The notes under the pieces: generated by a model
Seen by the model: only the letters and a program-made list of their open reading frames with translations
The model's database searches: none
What the model was told of the DNA's origin: nothing
Shown here: piece after piece, positions 24,471 through 32,664 of the stretch
Position numbering within the stretch: the first letter of the stretch is position 1
How the letters are laid out: every line of letters begins with the position of its first letter
DNA from: Sphingomonas edaphi
GTDB lineage: Bacteria; Pseudomonadota; Alphaproteobacteria; Sphingomonadales; Sphingomonadaceae
Length of the DNA stretch: 64,000 nt
Reading direction: 5' to 3'
Assembly: GCF_003583725.1 (NCBI RefSeq)
Contig: NZ_QXTF01000002.1
Coordinates: forward strand, 248,001-312,000
Translations under genes and position numbers: made by a program

Positions 24471-25193
24471 TCACGTCAGGCGGGTGATGATCAGCGTGAC
24501 ATTATCGGGGGCGCCTCGCGCCAGGACCATGTCTACCAAAGTGTCGGCGGCGGCTTCCAGCGGCCGCGACGCAATTACGGCTGCCAATTCTTCATCCCGC
24601 ACCAGGCGCGTCAGACCGTCGCTTGCCAGCAGGAACAGGTCACCACGATGAGCATCTCCGCTCGCAGTGTCGATGGTCAGTTCTCCGTTCGCCCCGACAG
24701 CCCGCGTAATGATGTTGGCATTAGGATGGTGCTCAGCTTCCTTGCTGTCCAGCATGCCCGCATCGACCAAGTCCTGGACAAGGCTATGGTCGCGAGACAG
24801 CTGGGCGATGATTCCGTCTCGAATTCGATAGGCTCGGCTGTCGCCGGCCCAGAAGCAGCGATATTCTCCGTTAGCGATCGCCAAGCCAACGACGGTGCTG
24901 CCAATGGCGCGCGACGACCCGGTGGAACCAGCCAGTTCAACCAACTCGCGGTTCACGCTCTGCATGGCGGCGACCGCATTATTGACCAAATCGTCCAGCA
25001 GGTAGCTCGTCGGAAGTCGCAGCAGGGCGTCGGCCACTTTGGCGCTTGCAACATCGCCGGCGTCGTGCCCCCCCATGCCGTCCGCAACGGCCCAGAGCCC
25101 GCGATCGGTGCGGACGGCCAGAGCATCCTCGTTCACCTTTCGGCGAAGGCCGACGTGCGTCCGGCTTACGCATTCAAAGGTCACGAATTGCAC
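24471..25193 (-). CDS. PP2C-family Ser/Thr phosphatase (PppA/Stp1-like)
   Basis: 240 residues. Metal- and phosphate-binding motifs are intact: HVGLRRKVNEDA (Arg, Asn-Glu-Asp), WAVADGMGGHDAG, FLLASDGLTRLV and GAPDNVTLII. Length is that of the bare catalytic domain. It is transcribed divergently from a transmembrane Ser/Thr kinase, the standard kinase/phosphatase pairing, and should reverse that kinase's phosphorylation. Confidence 0.9.
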   Translation of the reverse strand: MQFVTFECVSRTHVGLRRKVNEDALAVRTDRGLWAVADGMGGHDAGDVASAKVADALLRLPTSYLLDDLVNNAVAAMQSVNRELVELAGSTGSSRAIGSTVVGLAIANGEYRCFWAGDSRAYRIRDGIIAQLSRDHSLVQDLVDAGMLDSKEAEHHPNANIITRAVGANGELTIDTASGDAHRGDLFLLASDGLTRLVRDEELAAVIASRPLEAAADTLVDMVLARGAPDNVTLIITRLT

Positions 25194-25241
25194 CCCCCTG
25201 AAGGCTTCTCAGGACGCGGACACTAGCAATCACAACAGCTT

Positions 25242-25270
25242 TCTGCGATTAACTTTTCTTTAATCGCAGA
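25242..25270. promoter_or_regulatory. 11-bp perfect inverted repeat in the phosphatase/kinase divergent region
   Basis: TCTGCGATTAA (25242-25252) pairs perfectly with TTAATCGCAGA (25260-25270) around a 7-base pyrimidine loop. It is centred in the 98-base divergent gap and ends 21 bases before the kinase start codon. It could be an operator for a dimeric regulator serving both genes, or a hairpin in the kinase leader next to the GAAAGGA ribosome-binding site. Confidence 0.6.
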
Positions 25271-25291
25271 TAATCCGAAAGGATATCGGCA

Positions 25292-27559
25292 TTGAGCAAA
25301 CCATATAGCAACAAGGCGCTGCCGCCAGGCACAGTGCTGCGCGAATGGCGGCTTGAGGACGTGCTGGGGGTAGGGGGCTTCGGGATCGTTTATCGCGGCC
25401 GCGGCATCTATTTCGGCGAACTTGTTGCCATTAAGGAATATTTCCCGAGCGCAATCGCTGAACGGGACGCGGAAGACACGGTCGTCCCGATCGGATCCGA
25501 CGTCGAGGAAGTTCACGCGCTGGGCCTGAAGAAGTTCGTCGAGGAGGCAAAACTTCTCTGGAACCTGTCGACACCGACCCGTCACCCGAACATCGTCAGC
25601 GTCCGCAGCCTGTTCGAGATCCACGGCACTGCGTACATGGTCATGGACTTCGAAGACGGCGTTTCTCTGTCCAAGATGCTCAAGGAAGGGCGGCGCTTTA
25701 ACGAGCGGAGCCTGTGGAGCATCATCAAGCCAGTTGCCGAGGGGCTCGACCGCGCGCACCGCGTCGGCGTGCTTCATCGCGACATCAAGCCGCCCAATAT
25801 TCTTATCACGGACGACAGCAGGCCGGTGCTCATTGACTTCGGATCGGCGCGGTTCGAGGCGGCGGAGGCGACTAGCACGTCGGTCACCTTCCATACCCCG
25901 CCATATGCGGCGGTCGAACAATATGTGAAAACCTATGCGCAGGGTCCCTGGACGGATGTCTATGCGCTTGCTGTCGTGCTGTACGAATGCGTTACCGGCG
26001 AAAAGCCGCCTGAAGTGCTCGAACGGATGCACGGCGGACTGGGCAGCCCGCTCGCTGACGGACACTGGCCGGGATTCAGCAAGAAATTCCTGCAAGCAAT
26101 AGACAAGGGTATGACCATTCGGCCAAGCGAGCGGCCGCAGTCGATTGGCGAGTGGCTGGCAATGTTCGGCAAGAAGGACGTCGACCTGCCCATTGAGTCT
26201 GACGATGAACCGACCCGCTTCTTCGCGCATGAAGTTGCGACGGACGAGATCGTGCCCGTGGCCGCGGTAGCGACCGGCTTCGACAAGACAGACCTTCCCG
26301 AAACGGGCGTTCCGAGCGATCCGAAGGAAGCGCAGTTCAAGAAAGCCGGACAGGAAACCAAGGCATCCCAGAAGAAGAAAACGGATGCGGCGGCGGCAGC
26401 AGCCGCAGCCGGGGCGTTGGCCGCGGCTAACGCTGCAGGTGACGACCCCGATGTCGAAGCCGTCGAAACGGTTCAGTCCGACCCAATCCCTGACAAACCG
26501 CAGCCAGCGGTGTCAATGAAGGCGTCACGCCTTGCGAAGGGTGATGGCGAGCCTTGGTACCGAAAGCAGCGCGCAGCTTTGTTCGCAGGCGGTGGTGCCA
26601 TCGCGGCGCTCGCGGCTGTAGCCGCCGGATACATGCTCTCAGGAAAGACGGACGGTGGCGGTTACGACGTCATCCCAGCCTTGGTCGAGACGGCGCCGGA
26701 GCCCGTCAAGCTGGCTGATGTAGTCGGGATCGCAGCCGACGAACGCACTCTGGCCGACGAAGCGCGCAAGGCCGGCATCTCCGCCGACTTGGTAAACCCT
26801 CTGGTCGCGGTGGGCGAGGTGCTCGACAAGCAACTCCTCGACCTCCGCCCCTTGCTGGACGACCCAGCGCAAGCTGACGCAGCCAACCAGCGGGGCGAGG
26901 AGATGAAGCGCACGGCCATGACGGCCAACGCTAATTTTGCAAATGCACTTCTCAGCGACGCCGAGGGTCGTGCGAACCGGGCTCCTTCGACCGCCGATGG
27001 CTCATCCATGGCCGGGATGCGAGCGGCTCTCGACAACCTTCGCGCCGCGGTCCAATCGGTCGCTGGCGCGGCCAATCCCGCCCAATCCATTGCCGCGACG
27101 CGGGACGCGCTTGCCAAGTCCCAGCAGTTTGCTGCGACTATACCTGCGACCACGCGCGTCGAGGTGGCTGAAAAACGTCCGCCGGTAGCCTCGCTCACCC
27201 CGATGCCGCCACAGCCCCGGACGACCCAGGCGCAGTCGCCGCAAGCGGCCACAGCATCTACTCCGCCATCTACCGCCGCAGCCGTGCTGCCTTCCGCGAA
27301 CAAGGCCGCCCAAGTGCGCTCTGTCGTTGCTAGCGCACGCAGCCGTGCGAAGCAGGTGATCGCGATGGGTAATGGCGGTGGGGACGTGCGAAAGGCCAAC
27401 GCCAAGCTGGCGCGGAACTACGACAGGTATCTGGCAAGCATTGCGGACTCAATGCGTGGTGCTCGGACGGACAGGGAGCTCGACCAGCTGCTCAAGCAGG
27501 CAAACCAAACCAAGGCCTATGTCGATTTTCTCTACAAGCAATCGTCCCAAGGGAACTAG
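25292..27559 (+). CDS. Transmembrane Ser/Thr protein kinase (PpkA-like)
   Basis: 755 residues. The N-terminal kinase domain (about 15-285) has the Gly loop GVGGFGIVY, the Lys in VAIKEYFPS, HRDIKPPN and DFGSAR. An Ala/Lys-rich linker (about 350-390) leads to a single membrane helix (about 428-450). The C-terminal about 300 residues are probably periplasmic, Ala/Gln/Pro-rich and helical with no domain I recognise. The TTG start at 25292 is backed by GAAAGGA with an 8-base spacer. Partners visible nearby are the PP2C phosphatase and an FHA protein, as in PpkA/PppA/Fha relays, but no type VI secretion genes are in the window. Confidence 0.88.
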   Translation: MSKPYSNKALPPGTVLREWRLEDVLGVGGFGIVYRGRGIYFGELVAIKEYFPSAIAERDAEDTVVPIGSDVEEVHALGLKKFVEEAKLLWNLSTPTRHPNIVSVRSLFEIHGTAYMVMDFEDGVSLSKMLKEGRRFNERSLWSIIKPVAEGLDRAHRVGVLHRDIKPPNILITDDSRPVLIDFGSARFEAAEATSTSVTFHTPPYAAVEQYVKTYAQGPWTDVYALAVVLYECVTGEKPPEVLERMHGGLGSPLADGHWPGFSKKFLQAIDKGMTIRPSERPQSIGEWLAMFGKKDVDLPIESDDEPTRFFAHEVATDEIVPVAAVATGFDKTDLPETGVPSDPKEAQFKKAGQETKASQKKKTDAAAAAAAAGALAAANAAGDDPDVEAVETVQSDPIPDKPQPAVSMKASRLAKGDGEPWYRKQRAALFAGGGAIAALAAVAAGYMLSGKTDGGGYDVIPALVETAPEPVKLADVVGIAADERTLADEARKAGISADLVNPLVAVGEVLDKQLLDLRPLLDDPAQADAANQRGEEMKRTAMTANANFANALLSDAEGRANRAPSTADGSSMAGMRAALDNLRAAVQSVAGAANPAQSIAATRDALAKSQQFAATIPATTRVEVAEKRPPVASLTPMPPQPRTTQAQSPQAATASTPPSTAAAVLPSANKAAQVRSVVASARSRAKQVIAMGNGGGDVRKANAKLARNYDRYLASIADSMRGARTDRELDQLLKQANQTKAYVDFLYKQSSQGN

Positions 27560-27577
27560 GCGGGGCCGTCAGGCCTG

Positions 27578-28570
27578 TCAGGATTTTGCGACCCGGCGAA
27601 TATCGGGCTGCAGATGGTTGGCGAAAGGCGTCATGCCGGCGTCTCCGGTCTGACTTCGCGGGCAGACTTGGTGTTCGAACAGCACGTTGCCAACCCGGAG
27701 GACCGAACCGACTGCCAATTGCGCGCTGCCGACCACGCGCTCGTCGTCGATGTAGGTCCCGTTGGTCGAATTGAGGTCGGTGACGCGGAGCTTGTCGCCC
27801 CCCAGTTCGACTAGGCAATGCGACCGTGACACCGCAGTGCCGCTGACGACGATGTCCGCCGGCGCGGAACGCCCGATTTTCACCCCCGCCGGGCTGATGA
27901 CGTAGCGCGATTGCCCCGGGTCGCCATCAATCCGCTGAAGGATGTGGAACCGGTCCCCTTCCTTCAGCCGGTGGGCATCGGCCTCGCGGAAGAATTGAGT
28001 CATTTCTTGTTCTTCGCGCGTCGGTCGGGTCAGATCGGACACCAAGCCGCGCTTCCTGGCGATGCGTTCTAGCGCTCGCATCAATTCGTCTTCGTCGTTG
28101 GCGGGTCCTTCGTGCACGGGCGCGACCTGCTCGGGTGCAGCGGCGACTGCCGGCGCGTGGTAGGCGTCAATTTCGTCGCCGGTCATGCGGCGAAGATCGC
28201 TGACGAGCATCTGCCAGTTGGCGTCGCTGGTATTGCCGTCCCATTTCGATAGGTCGGCGGCCTGGGTAAGTTCGAAGATGATCGGCAGCGTGCAGGGCTC
28301 GATAATTACAGGTACCAGCTTGTTGCCACGGTCCGCGAGTGTTGCTTCCGCGCGTACCCAGCGGGAGCTAACAGATCGGGGCGACCATAGAACGACGACA
28401 GCCTTGGCTGCCCTCAATTCCCTTTCGATGACCTCGTCAAAGGTCTGGCCCGACCGAAGGACCGCGTCCCACCAGACCTTGAAGCCCTCGCGCGCGAAAC
28501 AATCGGCGAAATGCCGGGCGGCCGACCGTTCCTCGCGGCAATAGGAAATGAAGATGTCAGTTTCCGACAA
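27578..28570 (-). CDS. TIR-FHA fusion protein
   Basis: 330 residues. An N-terminal TIR domain (about 3-125) has DIFISYCREERSAA, FKVWWD and SSRWVRAEATLA. The Glu of W-x3-E (about E75) corresponds to the catalytic Glu of NAD-cleaving TIR domains, so enzyme activity is possible. A charged linker follows, and the C-terminal FHA domain (about 207-300) has KIGRSAPAD, SRSH and DLNSTNGTYID, which bind phospho-Thr peptides. The TTG at 28570 is chosen because GGGGGA lies 6 bases upstream; the ATG 30 bases earlier has no such site. Convergent with the kinase gene (18 bases), whose phosphorylated products it may bind. Confidence 0.85.
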   Translation of the reverse strand: MSETDIFISYCREERSAARHFADCFAREGFKVWWDAVLRSGQTFDEVIERELRAAKAVVVLWSPRSVSSRWVRAEATLADRGNKLVPVIIEPCTLPIIFELTQAADLSKWDGNTSDANWQMLVSDLRRMTGDEIDAYHAPAVAAAPEQVAPVHEGPANDEDELMRALERIARKRGLVSDLTRPTREEQEMTQFFREADAHRLKEGDRFHILQRIDGDPGQSRYVISPAGVKIGRSAPADIVVSGTAVSRSHCLVELGGDKLRVTDLNSTNGTYIDDERVVGSAQLAVGSVLRVGNVLFEHQVCPRSQTGDAGMTPFANHLQPDIRRVAKS

Positions 28571-28739
28571 GCAATATCCCCCGTGTCCGAGCCTATGCAT
28601 TCGGGGGTCGCTAGAAAGCGAGCAGCAAAATGCCGCCCATCGTCAAGGCGACAGAACACCCCTAAGCGACTCAAACTGCGCAGGGTTTATTGTCCCTTAA
28701 CCTGGATTAAAAGTCGACCCCGAAGCAGCGCTAGGCTCT

Positions 28740-30530
28740 TCAGCGTACTATTCCGGGACCATCTTCCTCCCGGCGTGTACCGAGGCGATAGAGAATGCGA
28801 ACCCCATAATTCTTCGCAAGGTCCATCTTGCCGACATACTCGAAGTGATAATCGTTGCGGCCGGATTCGATCAGCGCAGCGAACGGCTGGGTCGTATAAA
28901 TCGCGCCGACTGGGACCCGGGGTTCTATGCGCGCCGCCACAGTGACTTCCGTTCCGTAGAATGTGCGCGCGCCCTGGACAGCATCGAAGTGCTCGAAGAT
29001 GGGCCCGTGATGCAGGCTGATCCGCATCCCGTCTTCCTTTGGCAGTCCAATTTCCTGGAGCAGCCGGGGATTAAGCTCGGCTTGGATTTCCAGGGCAATT
29101 TCTGCGGCCTGGTTAGGCGTGGTGATCACCGCGTAAATAGCGTCACCCCAGCTGTTACGCGCTAGCACTTTGTCGCCGTGACGGTCGAGTATCCGGGCGA
29201 TCCGACCCATGACCGTTTCCAGGAAATTGGATAGATGGTCCTCGTCTAGTCGAGAAAAACCCGCGAAGTCCGCGAAGAGGATGGAATGGAGCGCCCATCT
29301 CGGCTTAGCGTGCGTCGCTGCAATGTCGACCGCGTCGAGCGGGGGTCGCTCCTTCGGAATTTCGACGATACGCGTAGTGCCGCCCTGCCGAGCCCACTCG
29401 ATGCAATCTGCCGCGGTTCCAGCCACACCGGTTGCAGGCTTGCCGTCCCAAACGGCAAGTTGGAACGCCTCGGTATGCATGATGTCGGCGCGTAGTTGGG
29501 CGAGGCCCATTACTAGTTTGGAGCAATATGCGAACAGCTCGTCGTCTTCCACCGACTGCATCTCTGTTGCGAAGGTGATCGACGCCGCCTTTTCGCGGCA
29601 CGCGGCATAGCGTGCTTCCCAACCCTCGCCGCCGACGCGGACCGAGGTGCGCAAGAAATCATCTTCGGCGAAGGGCACGATGACGTGGAGCTCGCCGCCC
29701 AGCTCGATGATCGCCTCTGCGATCACGATGTCGGCACCGCAGGCGAGGGGGCCGTAAGCGATCATTGCCCCGCTTTCTTCCAGCACGTGTCGGACGTCGC
29801 GCGCAACCTGCGCTTCGAAGGTGGCGCCGGCGCGAAACATGTGCCCGCAGTAGTGGATAACCGGCGACGGCCGCGTCGCTGCGAGCAGCGCCTGCATTTC
29901 CTCGCCCCCCGCGCCGAGCCGATCGGCGATTAGTATTAACTGGTGCGCGGTCGACGCGATCATTCCGGGTGAAGCATCGGACCGTTTGCGAGCCTGCGCA
30001 AACAGAGCGGTGGCCTTGGCAATCTCGCCTTGGACCAGCATGGCCTCCGCACCAGTTGCGGCAGCGAAATAGCTCGTGGGATTGGCGATATCGCGGCGTT
30101 CGCTGATCGTCGCGGCCAGCGCCTTGGCATCTCGCTCGTCGCCTGCCAACAATGCCGTGGTCGCGGCATTGATGCCCGAATAATAGCCGTCGGAAAGATT
30201 GAAGGCGGCGCGATAGGCCTGGCTGGCCTGCCGGAAAAGCTCGACCTGCCAGTCGCCCTCGGCTTGGGCGGCGAGGTCCTTGAAGATGCGGCCCTTGAGG
30301 GCAATTGCATCCTCGGTCTCGATCCGGTCGACGCGGTTGCGGCGATAGAGTCGGAGCGCTGCATCGGGATCGCCGAGCCGGGCCATCGCCAGCGCCTGAA
30401 GATAGCGCACATCTGGATCGTCCGGATATTTCTCTATTGCCGCGCGGGTGCGTTCGAACAGGGCAAACATGTCGCCGCTCCCCAAGGCGGCGTCGAACGA
30501 CTGGCGGATGGCCGGATCGACCTGCTCCAC
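28740..30530 (-). CDS. TPR / Rossmann (SLOG-like) / class III nucleotidyl cyclase
   Basis: 596 residues, no membrane segments. Residues about 1-210 are TPR-like helical repeats. About 223-345 is a Rossmann-like domain (YGPLACGADIVIAEAIIELGGELHVIVPF) resembling SLOG/TRAFs-binding families. About 411-585 is a class III cyclase domain. Metal-binding Asp residues are kept (FAD at 421, WGD at 463), as are Arg534 and Lys568/573. The purine-selecting positions appear changed (Asn459 where Lys or Glu is usual, Thr523 where Asp or Cys is usual), and the transition-state Asn is Thr530. It may make an unusual product, or be weakly active. It is upstream of TIR-FHA on the same strand. Confidence 0.82.
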   Translation of the reverse strand: MEQVDPAIRQSFDAALGSGDMFALFERTRAAIEKYPDDPDVRYLQALAMARLGDPDAALRLYRRNRVDRIETEDAIALKGRIFKDLAAQAEGDWQVELFRQASQAYRAAFNLSDGYYSGINAATTALLAGDERDAKALAATISERRDIANPTSYFAAATGAEAMLVQGEIAKATALFAQARKRSDASPGMIASTAHQLILIADRLGAGGEEMQALLAATRPSPVIHYCGHMFRAGATFEAQVARDVRHVLEESGAMIAYGPLACGADIVIAEAIIELGGELHVIVPFAEDDFLRTSVRVGGEGWEARYAACREKAASITFATEMQSVEDDELFAYCSKLVMGLAQLRADIMHTEAFQLAVWDGKPATGVAGTAADCIEWARQGGTTRIVEIPKERPPLDAVDIAATHAKPRWALHSILFADFAGFSRLDEDHLSNFLETVMGRIARILDRHGDKVLARNSWGDAIYAVITTPNQAAEIALEIQAELNPRLLQEIGLPKEDGMRISLHHGPIFEHFDAVQGARTFYGTEVTVAARIEPRVPVGAIYTTQPFAALIESGRNDYHFEYVGKMDLAKNYGVRILYRLGTRREEDGPGIVR

Positions 30531-30665
30531 GCGCGTCTAGCCCTTACTGTCTACATGGGCGCGACAGGCAATCTGCGGTACCGGCAAGCGAACGCGCATT
30601 CGTTCATCCCCCGTTGAATGGGGGAGACTATCAGCCGCCGCCCCGCGACGGCAATGCCTCGTTGT

Positions 30666-31382
30666 TCAGCGCTTCAGCGTCCGTCGTACTGCGGAAAAAT
30701 CGTGCCGCCACATCGTCCGGAATAATAGCCAGAAGCCTGTTGCAGCCAGCCACGCCGCTGCGAGGCCAACGATAATGATCAGCGGATGGTTGAAGCTGGT
30801 CCGCTTCGCATAGTCCATGTTGTGGAGCATCCAGAAGAAGTCCCACCAGCGCCAACTGTCGTTGCGCCGCTCGAGCAGCTGCCCCGTCGTGCCGGAAATA
30901 AAATAGCTGCTGTTCGCAGCGTCATCGAAGTCCACCTGCCAAATGGGAAGCTGGTGCTCGCGCACTGCGAGCGGCAGCTCGGTCAGAGCTATGGCGGAGC
31001 GGATCGGCGCGGCTTCCGGATGCGCTGCGGCTGCCACGGTGCTTGCTCTCGTGGCATCAATCAGGATCGGCGATCCCGTTGCGGCGTCGAACAGGCGGAC
31101 GCCGTCCCTTGTCGTGGCAACGATTGCTGTCGTGCCGGGAAGCTGGCGGATCGCCAAATTGCTGACCGCAGACCCGGCCAGCTTTTGCTGCACGGCTTCC
31201 CAGCCGGCAGCTGTCGTCGGTAGCGGTTCCGCCGGATGCTCCACCATCGGCCCGCCAGAAACGTCTTCCATGTCGAGCAGGGCCATCGCAGCACCACTGA
31301 TGGCCCAAATCAGGAACTGGAGGCCGATGACGAGGCCGACCCATTTGTGGATGCGGCGCAACCAGATGGACGGGACCGTCAT
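30666..31382 (-). CDS. PepSY-domain membrane protein (second copy)
   Basis: 238 residues. An N-terminal membrane helix (VGLVIGLQFLIWAISGAAMAL, about 15-36) is followed by a periplasmic PepSY region with PIWQVDFDD and SYFISGTTGQLLERR, and a C-terminal helix (about 200-222). The motif WWDFFWMLHNMDY before the last helix is shared with its neighbour. It overlaps that neighbour by 4 bases. Tandem PepSY membrane proteins at the end of copper operons are likely metal-handling or redox accessory proteins; the role is inferred from context. Confidence 0.82.
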   Translation of the reverse strand: MTVPSIWLRRIHKWVGLVIGLQFLIWAISGAAMALLDMEDVSGGPMVEHPAEPLPTTAAGWEAVQQKLAGSAVSNLAIRQLPGTTAIVATTRDGVRLFDAATGSPILIDATRASTVAAAAHPEAAPIRSAIALTELPLAVREHQLPIWQVDFDDAANSSYFISGTTGQLLERRNDSWRWWDFFWMLHNMDYAKRTSFNHPLIIIVGLAAAWLAATGFWLLFRTMWRHDFSAVRRTLKR

Positions 31383-32080
31383 CGTGCGCCCTTCTTCTTT
31401 TTCTTCTTAGGAAAGGCGTAAACGAGCAGCCAGGCGCCGGAGAGCGCCATGAGTACGGCACCCGAGGTGAAAATGCGCAGCAGCAGGTTATTCACGTTTT
31501 CCCGCTCATCATAATCCATGATGTGCAGCATCCAGACGAAGTCGAAGATGCGCCAAAGCTCGTGGCGGCGGGACAGGAGTTCGCCGGTGACCGGCGAGAA
31601 ATAGAGCGTCGGCTTGTCCCAATTATCGAATTCGACGCGCCACACCGGTGGCTTCCGGCCACGGATTTCGCCCGGAATCTCGTTGATTAGGACTGCCGAC
31701 GCGATTGGGTCGCTGCCGGTATAAGTCGCGGATGCAATCGCACGAATTTCCCGCTCGTTCGGCGGCGCTAGCGGCTTGCCGGTGCGTGCATCGAACGCCG
31801 TCTCGCCATCCTCACCTCGTACGACATAAGCGGGTGCGTCGCGCATCCAGCCCAGCCTGACCGAACTTCCTCCACCCGCTGCGGCCACCGCCAGCGGGTC
31901 GGCCAGTGTCGCCGCATCGGCCTGTCCCGCTTCGGGCATTCGCACCAGGTGATCGCCGTGGATCGTGTCGATGTGCACGACGGTCATGTAGAGGCCGCTG
32001 AGCGACCAGATGACAGCCTGCACGCCGATGAACAGACCCAACCATTTGTGGGTTTTGCGGGCGGCAATATGGAGACGCAT
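31379..32080 (-). CDS. PepSY-domain membrane protein (first copy)
   Basis: 233 residues with the same layout as the following gene: start helix (KTHKWLGLFIGVQAVIWSLSGLYM), periplasmic PepSY part with VWRVEFDNWDKPTLYFSPVTGELLSRR, the motif IFDFVWMLHIMDYDER and a C-terminal helix, ending in a Lys-rich tail (PKKKKKKG). The two genes are evidently an old tandem duplication. It is part of the minus-strand copper operon. Confidence 0.82.
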   Translation of the reverse strand: MRLHIAARKTHKWLGLFIGVQAVIWSLSGLYMTVVHIDTIHGDHLVRMPEAGQADAATLADPLAVAAAGGGSSVRLGWMRDAPAYVVRGEDGETAFDARTGKPLAPPNEREIRAIASATYTGSDPIASAVLINEIPGEIRGRKPPVWRVEFDNWDKPTLYFSPVTGELLSRRHELWRIFDFVWMLHIMDYDERENVNNLLLRIFTSGAVLMALSGAWLLVYAFPKKKKKKGAR

Positions 32081-32202
32081 CAGCGCGAAATCGCTCCTTG
32101 ATCGGGATTAGTCCCGGCGGCACGCTTGCTCACCGGGACCCTCAACTGGGTTCAGACCGAAGCTGACGACGCGACAGTCGTCAACCGCAAGTCCAATGGC
32201 CA

Positions 32203-32556
32203 TCAGCAATGCCCCGCAGCACGATGTTCGGGCGCGCATGTAGGATCGGCGGTCTTGGTCTCGGCCGCAGGAGTCGCCGCGCGCTTGGCGGGAGTCTGCT
32301 CCAGCTTCGGCTTCGGTGGCGCGGAAGCGGGCTTGGCCGGGGCCGGCTCCGCCGATGCAGGCTCCGGTTCACCGAGGTCCGTTGCTGTCTCTTCTAGAGT
32401 GACGTTGCCCGCAGGACTGGCCTCAGGCTGTGCCTCGAGGTTTGACACGGCGTTCGTCTCTTCGGGAGCAATATTAGTTTCCGGCTGATTCTCGCCACAC
32501 GCCGTCAACGACAGGGCAAACGTTGCCACGCCGATGCCCAAGACTATCCTCTTCAT
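32203..32556 (-). CDS. Lipoprotein with terminal C-x2-EH-x3-GHC motif
   Basis: 117 residues. A lipoprotein signal with lipobox LTAC (about Cys 20) is followed by a long Ala/Pro/Glu-rich, probably unstructured stretch. The last 11 residues, CAPEHRAAGHC, match the unit repeated six times in the adjacent CopB. The shared motif and the operon suggest a copper-binding lipoprotein that passes metal to or from CopB. No known family is recognised. Confidence 0.7.
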   Translation of the reverse strand: MKRIVLGIGVATFALSLTACGENQPETNIAPEETNAVSNLEAQPEASPAGNVTLEETATDLGEPEPASAEPAPAKPASAPPKPKLEQTPAKRAATPAAETKTADPTCAPEHRAAGHC

Positions 32557-32664
32557 TTATCACTCCTTGAATTCGATGCGTTAGTGGATGGTAAAGTGAC
32601 CGGGCATCAGACCCCGATCCATCGGCCTCCGATTTTCCGTAAGTCGTGCGTCCGTCACGCCCCC

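Noticed and set aside
25223-26230. Minus-strand frame of 335 codons opposite the kinase
   Set aside because: The kinase domain on the plus strand has all catalytic motifs; the opposite frame has no recognisable domain.
24471-28570. Part of a type VI secretion locus (PppA, PpkA, Fha-like genes)
   Set aside because: No Tss structural genes are anywhere in the window and the FHA protein carries a TIR domain, not a Fha-type partner layout.
30608-30624. CCCCC/GGGGG hairpin between the cyclase and PepSY genes as a terminator
   Set aside because: Stem of only 5-6 pairs and no T-run; not enough to call.
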